A DNA stretch of 64,000 nucleotides, from contig WRMW01000010.1 in NCBI GenBank assembly GCA_009776955.1, positions 1-64,000 of the forward strand, in the 5' to 3' direction. The translations under genes and the position numbers were made by a program. The stretch is from Clostridiales bacterium (lineage in GTDB: Bacteria > Bacillota > Clostridia > Peptostreptococcales > Anaerovoracaceae). The notes below the pieces were generated by a model. The model ran no database searches, was not told the origin of the DNA, and saw only the letters and a list, made by a program, of their open reading frames with translations. Within the stretch, counting starts at the first letter, position 1, and each line of letters starts with the position of its first letter. Positions 35,959 through 44,962 of the stretch are shown here, piece by piece.

Positions 35959-37461
35959 ATGACAGATTTTGAATATGCTGTTGAGATGAGGAATATTTCG
36001 AAATCCTTTGATGGTGTACACGCACTTGACGGCGTTAAGCTTGCGGTGAAACAGGGAGAGGTACATGCCTTGATGGGCGAGAACGGCGCAGGCAAGTCCA
36101 CTCTTATCAAGATATTGTCAGGGGCGTATCAAGCCGATGCTGGCGAGGTGTTTATTAAGGGTAAAAACGTAGAAATTCGCAATACCAAGGACGGAAACGA
36201 CAATGGCATCGCGGTTATATACCAGGAGTTTGCTTTAGTCCCGCATCTGTCTGTAGCCGAGAATATCTTTATTGACGAATTTGGCGTCAAGTATCAAAAA
36301 ATCAATTGGAAAGATCTTAGGGCGCGTGCAAGGGAAGCGCTAGAAGCTATCGGTTTCGGCGATATCGACCCTAGGACGCCCGTCAACGAGCTTTCTGTGG
36401 CGTATCAGCAGGTAGTGGAAATATGCAAGGCGCTTTCAAGGGACACGGATATTCTTGTGCTTGACGAGCCTACGGCTGTACTTACGACCCGTGAGGTTGA
36501 AAAGCTGTTTTTCCTTATTAACGGGCTGAAAGAGCGGGGCGTCGCCGTCATCTATATCTCGCATCGCCTTGAAGAAGTTTTTCGTATTACGGACCGCATT
36601 ACAGTCTTTAAAGATGGGAAGTATGTCGATACGGTCAATACAAAAGATGTTGACGATAAAAAGCTTGTCAGCATGATGATCGGGCGCGATCTTGCATCGT
36701 TCTTTCCTGAGCGGGATGAACGTCAGAAGGTCGGCGATGTGGCGCTCAAGGTCGAAAATATCAGGGCGGGCAGGGCGGTGCGTGACGTGTCGTTTGAACT
36801 GCGGCAGGGCGAGGTATTGGGTCTGTCGGGCTTGGTCGGGGCAGGGCGTACCGAAACATTACGCGCGATTCTCGGCGTTGATACGCTCGATGGCGGTAAG
36901 GTATGGCTAAACGGCAAGGTCGTCAGCATTAAGTCGGCACAGGATGCTTTCAGCAAGGGTATCGGATTTTTGCCAGAGGATCGAAAGAACCAGGGCGTGC
37001 TTTTGAGGATGCCTATCAAGTACAATATAACGTTTTCATGCATTCAAAAGTTCACAAAGTTTTTCGGCTGGATTATGCAGAAAGCTGAAACCGTGCTTGC
37101 TATGAGTATGCGCGACAAGGTGGGCATCAAGACCAATAATATAAACAATCCGGTCAGCAGCTTGTCCGGCGGAAATCAGCAAAAGGTCGCGATTGCGCGT
37201 ATTCTTGCTTCGGACAGCAAGATATTGATTTTGGACGAGCCGACGCGCGGCGTAGACGTTGGCGCCAAGATGGAAATATTCAAGCTTATCAACGAGCTTG
37301 TCTATCAGCAATATGCCGTGCTTATGATTTCATCCGAGATGATCGAGATAATAGGTATGTGTGACCGTGCCATCGTATTTCGCGAGGGCCGCACTGTCGG
37401 GGAAATCAAGAAAGATGAGCTATCCGAAGAAGTGTTGATTCACTACGCAATGGGTTTATGA
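35959..37461 (+). CDS. Sugar ABC transporter ATPase (RbsA/MglA type, two domains)
   Basis: A 500-residue double ATPase of the CUT2 (ribose/galactose) class. The N-half has Walker A GENGAGKST, signature-region LSVAYQQVVEICKAL and Walker B ILVLDEPTA. The C-half has the degenerate Walker A GLVGAGRTE typical of the second domain in this class, an intact LSGGNQQKVAIARIL signature and ILILDEPTRGVD. It energises uptake of a pentose or hexose with the permease and binding protein that follow. The actual sugar cannot be read from the sequence. Confidence 0.93.
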   Translation: MTDFEYAVEMRNISKSFDGVHALDGVKLAVKQGEVHALMGENGAGKSTLIKILSGAYQADAGEVFIKGKNVEIRNTKDGNDNGIAVIYQEFALVPHLSVAENIFIDEFGVKYQKINWKDLRARAREALEAIGFGDIDPRTPVNELSVAYQQVVEICKALSRDTDILVLDEPTAVLTTREVEKLFFLINGLKERGVAVIYISHRLEEVFRITDRITVFKDGKYVDTVNTKDVDDKKLVSMMIGRDLASFFPERDERQKVGDVALKVENIRAGRAVRDVSFELRQGEVLGLSGLVGAGRTETLRAILGVDTLDGGKVWLNGKVVSIKSAQDAFSKGIGFLPEDRKNQGVLLRMPIKYNITFSCIQKFTKFFGWIMQKAETVLAMSMRDKVGIKTNNINNPVSSLSGGNQQKVAIARILASDSKILILDEPTRGVDVGAKMEIFKLINELVYQQYAVLMISSEMIEIIGMCDRAIVFREGRTVGEIKKDELSEEVLIHYAMGL

Positions 37462-37473
37462 GAGGAATAGGCT

Positions 37474-38520
37474 ATGGGTATATTTACACGTAAAGACGGC
37501 TCTGTATCGCTTAGAGGGGACGAGGCGCCTGCAAAAGACAGCAGTCAAATCGTAAGGTTTTTGTTTAAATACAATGCCTTGCTTATCCTTGTCATCATGT
37601 TTATAGTAGCGACGCTGCTGTCCCCTGTATTCCTGTCGCCGGAGAATATGATAAATATCTTGCGCCAGCAGTCGACGTTTATGATGGTCGCGCTCGGTAT
37701 GCTTATGGTCATGCTGACAGGCGGGATTGACCTTTCTGTAAGTTCGACGGTTGCGGTTTCGTCCATCATGGTCGCTCATATGCTAAAGGTAGTAGGGTGG
37801 GAAAATGAGCCGTGGGGCCTGACCGCCGCTATTATTATCGCGATACTTACAGGCTTTGCATTCGGCGCTGTCAACGGGTTCCTAGTGGCAAAGCTCAATA
37901 TGCCGGCTTTTATTGTCACGCTTGCTATGATGTACGCAGTGAGGGGGGTGGCGTTTATCATTACGGACGCCACCACTATATTGCTTGACCAGTCGGTTCC
38001 GGCGGTGCAGGCGCTTATCGGCTTTGCGACCGGTTCGGCAGCGAGCATACCATATCCTGTAATATTGATGATTGTGATGGTGGTGATAGTAGGGCTCATA
38101 ATGCATTTCACTTCCTTTGGGCGTTTGTTGACGGCGGTGGGATCCAACGAAACCGCGGTACAGCTTGCAGGGATCAACTCCAAGAAATATAAGTTTTGGG
38201 CGTATGCGATATGCGGGGCGCTTTGCGGCGTCGCCGGCGTCATTGTGACGGCGAGAAGCGGGAGCGCAACGGCGCTGACCACTGCGGTCAACTATGACAT
38301 GACGACGATTGCGGCTGTCGTAATAGGCGGCGCGAGCCTAAAGGGCGGCGAGGGGAATGTGCCTATGACCGTCGTAGGCGTATTTGTGCTTGCCGTGATA
38401 GGCAACATTATGAATTTGGTAAGCCTTGGCGTGTATCCGCAGCTTGTCGTGAAGGCTTTGATTATCATACTTGCCGTGCTGCTAAAAAGCATAAGCTCAA
38501 AAGCCACAAATACTCTTTGA
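37474..38520 (+). CDS. Sugar ABC transporter permease (RbsC type)
   Basis: A 348-residue permease with about nine to ten hydrophobic helices. Family landmarks are GIDLSVSSTVAVSS in the first third, FGAVNGFLVAKLNMPAFIVTLAMM with the VRG segment, and GRLLTAVGSNETAVQLAGI before GVIVTARSGSA. It starts 12 bases after the ATPase gene and forms the membrane channel of the transporter. Confidence 0.93.
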   Translation: MGIFTRKDGSVSLRGDEAPAKDSSQIVRFLFKYNALLILVIMFIVATLLSPVFLSPENMINILRQQSTFMMVALGMLMVMLTGGIDLSVSSTVAVSSIMVAHMLKVVGWENEPWGLTAAIIIAILTGFAFGAVNGFLVAKLNMPAFIVTLAMMYAVRGVAFIITDATTILLDQSVPAVQALIGFATGSAASIPYPVILMIVMVVIVGLIMHFTSFGRLLTAVGSNETAVQLAGINSKKYKFWAYAICGALCGVAGVIVTARSGSATALTTAVNYDMTTIAAVVIGGASLKGGEGNVPMTVVGVFVLAVIGNIMNLVSLGVYPQLVVKALIIILAVLLKSISSKATNTL

Positions 38521-38592
38521 TATGTACTCAAGGGCATCCTTGGTTATATATAGATTTAGAAGCAAAAATTGTTAAAGTAAATGGAGGAAATT

Positions 38593-39975
38593 ATGAAAAA
38601 GAAAATTGCAATAGTCTTAGCCGTCCTTATGGTGTTTTCGGTCGCGTTGGCGGCTTGTACGGCGACACCCGATCAGCCTGCTGGTGGCGGCGGCAGCAGC
38701 AGCGGAGGCGACAGCGACTTGTCCGCCTACGATCAGCTCATGCTGTACCAGCAGAATCCTGAAACGGCTTTGGCGCTCTCAGGGGTACAGCCCAGAGAGT
38801 ATCCGAGCCGCGCCCATGTGAACAAGGCGCTTCCCGTTGAGCCTAAGGCGGCGGGGGACATCAAGATTGGCTGGGCTGCAGCGTCGCTTGGCAGTGAGTT
38901 CTTCATAGGCATGCGCGATGCAGGCTTTGCGCGCGCCCGCGAACTCGGCATGAGCGAGCCTGATATCCAGGACGCAAACTTCAACCTCGAAACGCAGAGG
39001 CAGCAGGTAGATACATTCATTACGAATAGGGTCGACGCCATTATCCTAAACGCTGTAGACCTTCATTCTAGCGTACAGATGATGCAGGAAATCGTTGCTG
39101 CCGGAATTCCTGTAATAGTCACAGGGCCGACGGCGGGAAATCCTGAATACGAGATGATCAGCGCTATTATTTCAGGCTCAAATGAATCAGGGTACCAAAT
39201 AGGCCTTCATTGCGCAGAGGAGCTCTATGTGCCGGGCGAAGTCCTCAATGTAGGCATGGTCGTTTCCAAGCTTGAAGACGCAGACTCAAACAGCCGCCCT
39301 TGCGGATGGATTGCAGGCTGGCTCTACAAGACCGCAGAGATAGACGGCACGCCCTATGCTTCCAAGTATGACGCTCTGCTCGAAGCATATTATATATGGG
39401 ACGACTACAAGAGAAGCCGTAGCTACGACCTCAGCGATAAGGGGCTGATGCTTTCGCAGCTTGGCGTAGGCGAAGGTACGGACGCTGCGAAGGGCCAGGC
39501 GGCGACTGCTGATATTCTGATAGCCGAGCCGAATATGGACCTTCTTGTGGTAGAGATGGATTCGATGGCTGTAGGCGCGATTGCCGAAATCAAGACCCAG
39601 GGCAAGACCCCGGGGCAGGATCTCAAAGTCGTGACTTGCGCGGACGGCACAGTGACGTCGCTGAACTTCATACGTGCCGGCGAATTGATGGCGACCGCCA
39701 CGAATATCCCGTTCCTGAACTCCGTATCGATGATAGACATGATCTACAATATGTTTGATGCCACGGGGACAGACAAGACACAGGCGGAGTGGTGCGAATA
39801 CTACAACGATATGCCGGCGACTTCGTTTACGCCAACGATGGCAGTTACGTCATACAACGTAGACAGATATTATCCTGCGGATCCGAACGACCCGATCTTT
39901 GGGGCGTTTGCAGCATTTGATCCGTGGACGCCGATCAATATCTCAGGCTATAACGCGCTCAATGCAAGCAGCTAG
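38593..39975 (+). CDS. Sugar-binding lipoprotein of the ABC transporter
   Basis: A 460-residue periplasmic-binding-type lipoprotein. The signal peptide ends in the lipobox VALAAC (Cys at about residue 23), followed by a Gly/Ser linker. The mature part follows the RbsB/LacI fold (DIKIGWAAASLGSEFFIGMRDAG, VDAIILNAVD, IPVIVTGPTAGNP). It is longer than a typical RbsB by about 130 residues, with extra sequence after the second lobe (from PFLNSVSMIDMIYN on). Start ATG 38593 is fixed by GGAGG six bases upstream. It lies 72 bases after the permease. Confidence 0.9.
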   Translation: MKKKIAIVLAVLMVFSVALAACTATPDQPAGGGGSSSGGDSDLSAYDQLMLYQQNPETALALSGVQPREYPSRAHVNKALPVEPKAAGDIKIGWAAASLGSEFFIGMRDAGFARARELGMSEPDIQDANFNLETQRQQVDTFITNRVDAIILNAVDLHSSVQMMQEIVAAGIPVIVTGPTAGNPEYEMISAIISGSNESGYQIGLHCAEELYVPGEVLNVGMVVSKLEDADSNSRPCGWIAGWLYKTAEIDGTPYASKYDALLEAYYIWDDYKRSRSYDLSDKGLMLSQLGVGEGTDAAKGQAATADILIAEPNMDLLVVEMDSMAVGAIAEIKTQGKTPGQDLKVVTCADGTVTSLNFIRAGELMATATNIPFLNSVSMIDMIYNMFDATGTDKTQAEWCEYYNDMPATSFTPTMAVTSYNVDRYYPADPNDPIFGAFAAFDPWTPINISGYNALNASS

Positions 39976-40024
39976 GGGAGAGTCGATAAGGAATAAAATC
40001 CTCCTTGCGATAGCGATAACGGAA

Positions 40025-40055
40025 GCAACAGGGCGGCCAGCGGCCGCCCTGTTGC
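40025..40055. terminator. Strong hairpin between convergent genes
   Basis: Perfect 14-base-pair stem GCAACAGGGCGGCC/GGCCGCCCTGTTGC with loop AGC, sitting between the ends of the binding-protein gene and the alcohol dehydrogenase gene. There is no T run on either side, but the position fits a bidirectional terminator or mRNA 3'-end stabiliser. Confidence 0.6.
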
Positions 40056-40063
40056 GTGGTGGA

Positions 40064-41113
40064 CTAAATAAGGTCGGGGTTGCAATGGATAAGCACTTTT
40101 GGGTGGGCGCCGGAGAGGTGCGCTTCAAAGGCTTCTGCGGCACGGTCTATGGGGAATACCGTTGCTGTAAGGTCGTCTAGGTCAAGCCGCCCTATGATTT
40201 GGGCTGTACGCTGAAAGGCGTAAGGCGACACAAATGTGCCTGTGATGTCCAGCTCCTTCATATAGAGGTGGTCGTAGAGGTTGAGCGGCATATTGTAGTC
40301 TCTGGGGTATTGGGCGACGTAGACGATGCGGGCACATTTTGCGGAGATGGCGAGCATGGTTTCAGCGGCGCTCTGCGCTCCCGAAACCTCAAGGCAGATA
40401 TCGAAGCCGCGCCCATCTGTAATTTTGTCTGACAGCATTGCTACATCTTCATTGATTGGGTCGATAACATGCTTCGCGCCGTATTTTACTGCGAGCTCGC
40501 GGCGTGCGGGGTTTGGCTCTACAATGGTGAGGTTTGCTGCGCCGTAGAGGTTTATCAATTGCAGGCAGAGCAGGCCTATAGGCCCTCCGCCGGAAACGAC
40601 CACATTGTGCCCGACCTTGATGTTTGCCTTGTCCATAACGCGCACAGCTATCGAAACGGGTTCGATAAGGCAGGCGTTTTTCAGCGAGACATCATCGGGT
40701 ACTCTGACGGGCTGGCGCATGTTCCAGACGACGTATTCAGCCATACCCGGTTCTTCGGTGGCGTTTTCGCACCATTGCTCCATGGCATTTGTGCAATAAT
40801 AGCATTTGCCGCAGTAATTCCTGAAATTGCCGCCGACACGGTCGCCGGGCTTCCAGCCGTTTGCCGCGGCCGTTTTGCCTGTCTCTGTGATGACGCCGGA
40901 CAGTTCGTGCCCAAGCCCGAAGGGGGGCTCCCACCCGAAGATGCCGCCGACCACGTGGGGGTCGGAGCCGCAGATGGAGCAATAGGCGACCTTGATCTTC
41001 ACCTCATCGTCGCCTACGGGCTTTACGGGGACGTCCGTGACTTCGATGCGGCCACGTTCATCCAAGGTCTGGGCGTGCATATCGCCGACTTTGACGGCTG
41101 TTACCTGTTTCAT
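40064..41113 (-). CDS. Zinc-dependent medium-chain alcohol/polyol dehydrogenase
   Basis: A 349-residue MDR dehydrogenase. Catalytic zinc ligands are in YCSICGSDPH and GLGHELSGVI; the structural zinc lobe is CGKCYYCTNAMEQWC; the NAD-binding motif is VVVSGGGPIGLLCLQL. The pattern is that of sorbitol, threonine or galactitol-phosphate-type dehydrogenases; the substrate is not certain. A GGAGG site precedes the ATG. It lies convergent to the sugar transporter and may oxidise the imported polyol or sugar. Confidence 0.9.
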   Translation of the reverse strand: MKQVTAVKVGDMHAQTLDERGRIEVTDVPVKPVGDDEVKIKVAYCSICGSDPHVVGGIFGWEPPFGLGHELSGVITETGKTAAANGWKPGDRVGGNFRNYCGKCYYCTNAMEQWCENATEEPGMAEYVVWNMRQPVRVPDDVSLKNACLIEPVSIAVRVMDKANIKVGHNVVVSGGGPIGLLCLQLINLYGAANLTIVEPNPARRELAVKYGAKHVIDPINEDVAMLSDKITDGRGFDICLEVSGAQSAAETMLAISAKCARIVYVAQYPRDYNMPLNLYDHLYMKELDITGTFVSPYAFQRTAQIIGRLDLDDLTATVFPIDRAAEAFEAHLSGAHPKVLIHCNPDLI

Positions 41114-41230
41114 TTCCTACCTCCCATTCATAACAAAAGAATCTGCGTTGTGATATAGTAATATATTATAGCAGTCATATAATATGCGAGGTATGGGCAA
41201 TGTATCAAGAGCAAAAGGGGACTTAATAAG

Positions 41231-41983
41231 ATGATGAGAAGGCTTTTTGTGGACGGGACGGCCTTTCAGGGTGACATAATACAAATTACGGACAAGGAAG
41301 ATATCTCATACCTTGCGAGTGTTTTGCGTATGAAGGAAGGGGACGCCTTGCTTGTTTCCGATGGCGTGGGGCGTGCTTGTGAGGCGCGAATAACGGAGAT
41401 GGGGCGGCCGGGGGGGGCGGGAAAGCCGGGGATAGCGCTTGAGGTGATAGGAGAGCGTACGGTTGAGGATGCGTACAAGACGCGCATAACGTTGTATCAG
41501 GGGCTTGCGAAGGGGGAGAAGATGAGCGAGGTCGCACGGAAGGCGACCGAGCTTGGCGTCCACCGCATCGTGCCGACGCTTACGGCACGGTCCGTGCCCG
41601 ACGTGGGTTCGGCTGCGAAGCTGGAGCGTTGGCGACGCATAGCTGAGGAGGCGTCGAGGCAGGCGCAGCGGTGGAGCGTGCCGGAGGTCGCGGATGTCGT
41701 GAACCTTGAAGATGCGGCGGCGGGTCTGGCGGCCGAAGCGTACGACCTTGCGCTGGTATTGTATGAACTTGAAGAAGCTCAGACGCTGAAGCAGGTTATT
41801 GCGGGCGGGCGGTTCCAAAAAGTAGCGGTCTTTGTCGGGCCTGAGGGCGGTTTTGAAAAAAACGAAGTCGATACCCTTATTATGCAGGGCGCGTACTCAG
41901 TCACAATTGGCGAAACAATTTTGCGTACTGAAACCGCTGGGCCCGCGGCCATTGCAATGTTGCTTTATGAGTTGGAATTATAG
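41231..41983 (+). CDS. rsmE: 16S rRNA m3U1498 methyltransferase RsmE
   Basis: A 250-residue SPOUT methyltransferase. The N-terminal PUA-like part (ISYLASVLRMKEGDALLVSDG) is followed by the knotted domain with KMSEVARKATELGV, WRRIAEEASRQAQR, FVGPEGGFEKNEVD and the closing LGETILRTETAG-type motif (here IGETILRTETAGPAA). The usual partner prmA is not adjacent. It overlaps the end of the convergent AraC-type gene by six bases. AAAGGGG lies upstream of the ATG. Confidence 0.95.
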   Translation: MMRRLFVDGTAFQGDIIQITDKEDISYLASVLRMKEGDALLVSDGVGRACEARITEMGRPGGAGKPGIALEVIGERTVEDAYKTRITLYQGLAKGEKMSEVARKATELGVHRIVPTLTARSVPDVGSAAKLERWRRIAEEASRQAQRWSVPEVADVVNLEDAAAGLAAEAYDLALVLYELEEAQTLKQVIAGGRFQKVAVFVGPEGGFEKNEVDTLIMQGAYSVTIGETILRTETAGPAAIAMLLYELEL

Positions 41984-42877
41984 GCCTGGGCAGTTTCTTT
42001 TGCGGTATTGCGATATTGTAATCCCCTCGGATTGCTTAAATAGTTTGCGCAGCGATTGCGCGGAAGACAAGCCGACCTGTTCGGCTATATCTTCGACTGA
42101 AAATTCCGTGGTCGAAAGCAGGCGTTTGGCGTAAGTAAGCCTTAGGAGCCTAAGCGTCTTGCCGAAGGTCGTATTGAACATCTTGTTGAAAATACGATTG
42201 GCATGGCGGCGCGATATATGAAGGTGCCTTGCCAAGGTTTCGAGCGAGATGTTTTCGTGATAGTGTGAATGAATGTATTTGGACGCCTCGATTGCGAGGT
42301 TCGTGGCTTCGTGGGTGGTCTTGTGCGGCTCGGAGATGGATACGATATGCCGCATGGCATGCAGGAAAAACCCATAATAAAGCATATTGGTAAAACCCGT
42401 CCAGCCAAGCTGTTTTTTGCTATGTTCCGCATAGATTTGGTCAAAAAGGGCATGTGCGTCCCATGCCGCAGGGCAAAATGTGTAGCGGTCTTGCGGCAAG
42501 GTTTTCAATAAAGCGTCGATTTCCTGTATCTCGTGAATGTCGGAGAATTGGCGTGAAGCATGGCTTTTTACCGGTTTGAAATCAAAAATCAATACAAAAT
42601 ATGTCTTTTTCTCGCCAGGGATATTCTGGACGTGGTGACGGATGGATGGCGGCACTATAAGCAGGTCGCCGGCATTGATCAAAACCTCCTCGTCGTCAAA
42701 CAGAATGGCCAGCCCTCCGCTATGCGCGTAGAACAATTCCATTTGCGGATGGGAATGGCGAAATTCCGCAGTGTTTTCATCAAGCATCTCCGCATAGTGG
42801 ATTACAAATTCATACGTGCCAAGCGGCAGCCTTGCCACCTGACATTGGCTTATTGTGTATCCGCTTACACTCTCCAT
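41978..42877 (-). CDS. AraC-family transcriptional regulator with cupin sensor
   Basis: A 299-residue regulator. The N-terminal half is a cupin-like sensor (FRHSHPQMELFYAHSGG, LINAGDLLIVPPSIRHHV); the C-terminal part has two helix-turn-helix motifs (SLETLARHLHISRRHANRIFN and SVEDIAEQVGLSSAQSLRKLF). The start is set at 42877 because a TTGCCA-17-TACAAT promoter ends six bases before this ATG, with no ribosome binding site; an upstream ATG at 43027 is less likely. It is divergent from the transketolase operon, which it may control. Confidence 0.88.
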   Translation of the reverse strand: MESVSGYTISQCQVARLPLGTYEFVIHYAEMLDENTAEFRHSHPQMELFYAHSGGLAILFDDEEVLINAGDLLIVPPSIRHHVQNIPGEKKTYFVLIFDFKPVKSHASRQFSDIHEIQEIDALLKTLPQDRYTFCPAAWDAHALFDQIYAEHSKKQLGWTGFTNMLYYGFFLHAMRHIVSISEPHKTTHEATNLAIEASKYIHSHYHENISLETLARHLHISRRHANRIFNKMFNTTFGKTLRLLRLTYAKRLLSTTEFSVEDIAEQVGLSSAQSLRKLFKQSEGITISQYRKRNCPGL

Positions 42878-42883
42878 CTTCGT

Positions 42884-42912
42884 ATTGTAGCTTTTGTAAT
42901 GCGAATTGGCAA
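42884..42912 (-). promoter_or_regulatory. Promoter of the AraC-type gene, leaderless arrangement
   Basis: Minus-strand TTGCCA (42907-42912) and TACAAT (42884-42889), 17-base spacing, followed after six bases by the ATG at 42877. Confidence 0.6.
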
Positions 42913-43038
42913 GCTGCCATAATGCTTCGGTGGCGTCAGGGCGTCCGTTATTGCAAACACGGTGGGGACGGCTCCGTTTGCGTCCTGGATAGGCCGAAAT
43001 GGGACATGGTATTGAGAAAAAGGGCATAAAATTCAGTA

Positions 43039-43065
43039 TTGACCCTATGACCTACATGTTATAAT
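43039..43065 (+). promoter_or_regulatory. Promoter of the transketolase operon
   Basis: TTGACC (43039-43044) and TATAAT (43060-43065). The 15-base spacing is short, as in promoters that need an activator, which would suit the divergent AraC-type gene. Confidence 0.5.
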
Positions 43066-43109
43066 CTGCAATGGGTGTAGTTATGCTTTTATAAAAGAGA
43101 GGAGTCAAT

Positions 43110-43979
43110 ATGTACGATTACAATGTCGATGTTGGGAAGGTCAGGGAGCTTGAGGACAAGTGCGTCAAGATCCGCAAGGACCTGCTCAATTTCATTTACA
43201 GGATAGGTATGGGGCATCTGGGCGGCGAGCTTTCGTGCGTGGAGGCTTGCGTGGCGCTGTATTACGAGTATATGAACTACGACGCGAAGGACCCAAAATG
43301 GGACGGGCGCGACCGCTTCGTGCTGTCGAAGGGGCATTGCTCGGAGACGCTTTACACAATCTATCAAGACATGGGGATGTATACGATGGACTATATGGTG
43401 GAGCATTTTGAGTCGCTGGACTCCTATGTGTTCGGGATGCACAGCAACAGGCTCAAGGTGCCGGCGATAGAGGTTTCGGCGGGGTCTTTGGGGCACGGGC
43501 TGCCTATTGCGCTTGGGATGGCTTTGGGCGCGCGTATGCAGAAGAAGAATTGGCGGACGTATGTCTTGGTTGGCGATGGGGAGCTGAACGAGGGCACGAA
43601 TTGGGAGGCTTTTATGGCTGCGGGGCACCATCAGCTCGGCAATCTGGTCTGCATCGTGGACAAGAACGGCCTGCAGATGACAGGGCTTACCTCAAAGGTC
43701 ATGAACATTGACCCGCTCGATGAGAAGCTTAGGGCTTTCGGGTGGGATGTCGTGTCCATAGACGGCAACGATATGGCGGAGGTCTGCACGGCGCTTGGCA
43801 ATCTGCCGCCTGCGGACTTTGAGGCACGCAGAAAGCCTGTAGCAATCATCGCGAACACGGTCAAGGGCAAGGGCGTGGACTTTATGGAGGGCGTCGCGAC
43901 ATGGCACGGCGGCGGGATAGCTAAGGAGCAGCTTGACGAGGCGCTTGCCTCGGTTGAAAAGAACAGGAGGGCGGAGTAA
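43110..43979 (+). CDS. Transketolase, N-terminal subunit
   Basis: A 289-residue half-transketolase carrying the thiamine diphosphate-binding domain: GHLGGELSCVEACVALY, SKGHCSETLY, GSLGHGLPIALGMALGAR and the cofactor motif GDGELNEGTNWEAFMAAGHH. Split transketolases transfer two-carbon units in pentose metabolism, or act as related ketol enzymes. A GAGGAG site precedes the ATG. Its stop overlaps the next gene start by one base, so the two halves are coexpressed. Confidence 0.92.
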   Translation: MYDYNVDVGKVRELEDKCVKIRKDLLNFIYRIGMGHLGGELSCVEACVALYYEYMNYDAKDPKWDGRDRFVLSKGHCSETLYTIYQDMGMYTMDYMVEHFESLDSYVFGMHSNRLKVPAIEVSAGSLGHGLPIALGMALGARMQKKNWRTYVLVGDGELNEGTNWEAFMAAGHHQLGNLVCIVDKNGLQMTGLTSKVMNIDPLDEKLRAFGWDVVSIDGNDMAEVCTALGNLPPADFEARRKPVAIIANTVKGKGVDFMEGVATWHGGGIAKEQLDEALASVEKNRRAE

Positions 43980-44950
43980 TGCCGGTACAGACAACTTTTG
44001 ACTTTGATGCGTTGCTTTCGAGCGCGAAAGAGGCCTATGGAGAGGTGCTGCTTGAGCTTGCGGACGAGGGGGTGGACTTCGTGTTCACGTATACGGACAA
44101 TGTGGCGCCGTCGACCACGGCGGGGGCGTTGGTCAAGAAATACCCCGAGCGTTGCTTCAACTTCGGCATAGCCGAGCCGAACCAAGTGGGCGCGTCCTGC
44201 GGTCTGGCGCTTTCGACGGGGCTGCCTGTGTTTTCGCAGGTGTTCGGGCCTTTTCTGTCGCTCAGGGCGGCAGACCAGATACATACGGATATAGCCTACA
44301 ACGACGTGAATGTGCGGCTGATAGGCACGCATTCGGGCGCCACGGCCGGCGGCGGGCCGACGCACAACACCATTGCGGACCTTGCGCTCTACCGTGCGAT
44401 ACCGAACCTTACGGTCTGTGTGCCGGCGGACGCTGACCAGTGCAAGAAGTTCATTCGTGCCTCGATAGATTACCAAGGGCCGATGGTGATAAGGATAGAC
44501 CGCGGCGGCTCGCCAAACGTCTATGCGGATCTGGGCTATGATTTCAAGATTGGCAGGGCCATCGAAGCGGCGGAAGGCGAGGACGTCACGATAATAACGT
44601 GCGGGACCTTCCTCTACTGGTCGATGATGGCGGTGAAGCTGCTCAAGGAGAAGGGCGTGAGCGCCCGGCTTGTGGATATGCACACTATAAAGCCGCTTGA
44701 CGTGGACGCGATCGACAAGAGCGCGAAGCTGACGGGCGCGATAGTGACGGTGGAGGAAGCGTCGATAAACGGCGGGCTTGGGAGCGCTGTGGCGGAAAGG
44801 CTGGCGGAGACGGGCTATGGCGGGAAGTTTGCGCGGATCGGGCTGCCGGACGAGTTTTTGGTGCTAGGGTCGCTAGATGAGGTCTACGACCACTACGGCA
44901 TTTCGCCGGAGAAGATAGCCTTACGAGTAATGAAACTTTTGGGTAAATAG
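43979..44950 (+). CDS. Transketolase, C-terminal subunit
   Basis: A 323-residue partner with the pyrimidine-binding and C-terminal domains: FNFGIAEPNQVGASCGLAL with the catalytic glutamate, THSGATAGGGPTHNTIADLAL, and GRAIEAAEGEDVTIITCG before the ATKALEA-type end. It pairs with the preceding subunit. The SDR gene follows by 12 bases. Confidence 0.92.
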   Translation: MPVQTTFDFDALLSSAKEAYGEVLLELADEGVDFVFTYTDNVAPSTTAGALVKKYPERCFNFGIAEPNQVGASCGLALSTGLPVFSQVFGPFLSLRAADQIHTDIAYNDVNVRLIGTHSGATAGGGPTHNTIADLALYRAIPNLTVCVPADADQCKKFIRASIDYQGPMVIRIDRGGSPNVYADLGYDFKIGRAIEAAEGEDVTIITCGTFLYWSMMAVKLLKEKGVSARLVDMHTIKPLDVDAIDKSAKLTGAIVTVEEASINGGLGSAVAERLAETGYGGKFARIGLPDEFLVLGSLDEVYDHYGISPEKIALRVMKLLGK

Positions 44951-44962
44951 GAGGAATTTGAC

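Noticed and set aside
43631-44683. 350-codon open frame opposite the transketolase genes
   Set aside because: Antisense shadow with Arg/His-rich composition and no ribosome site.
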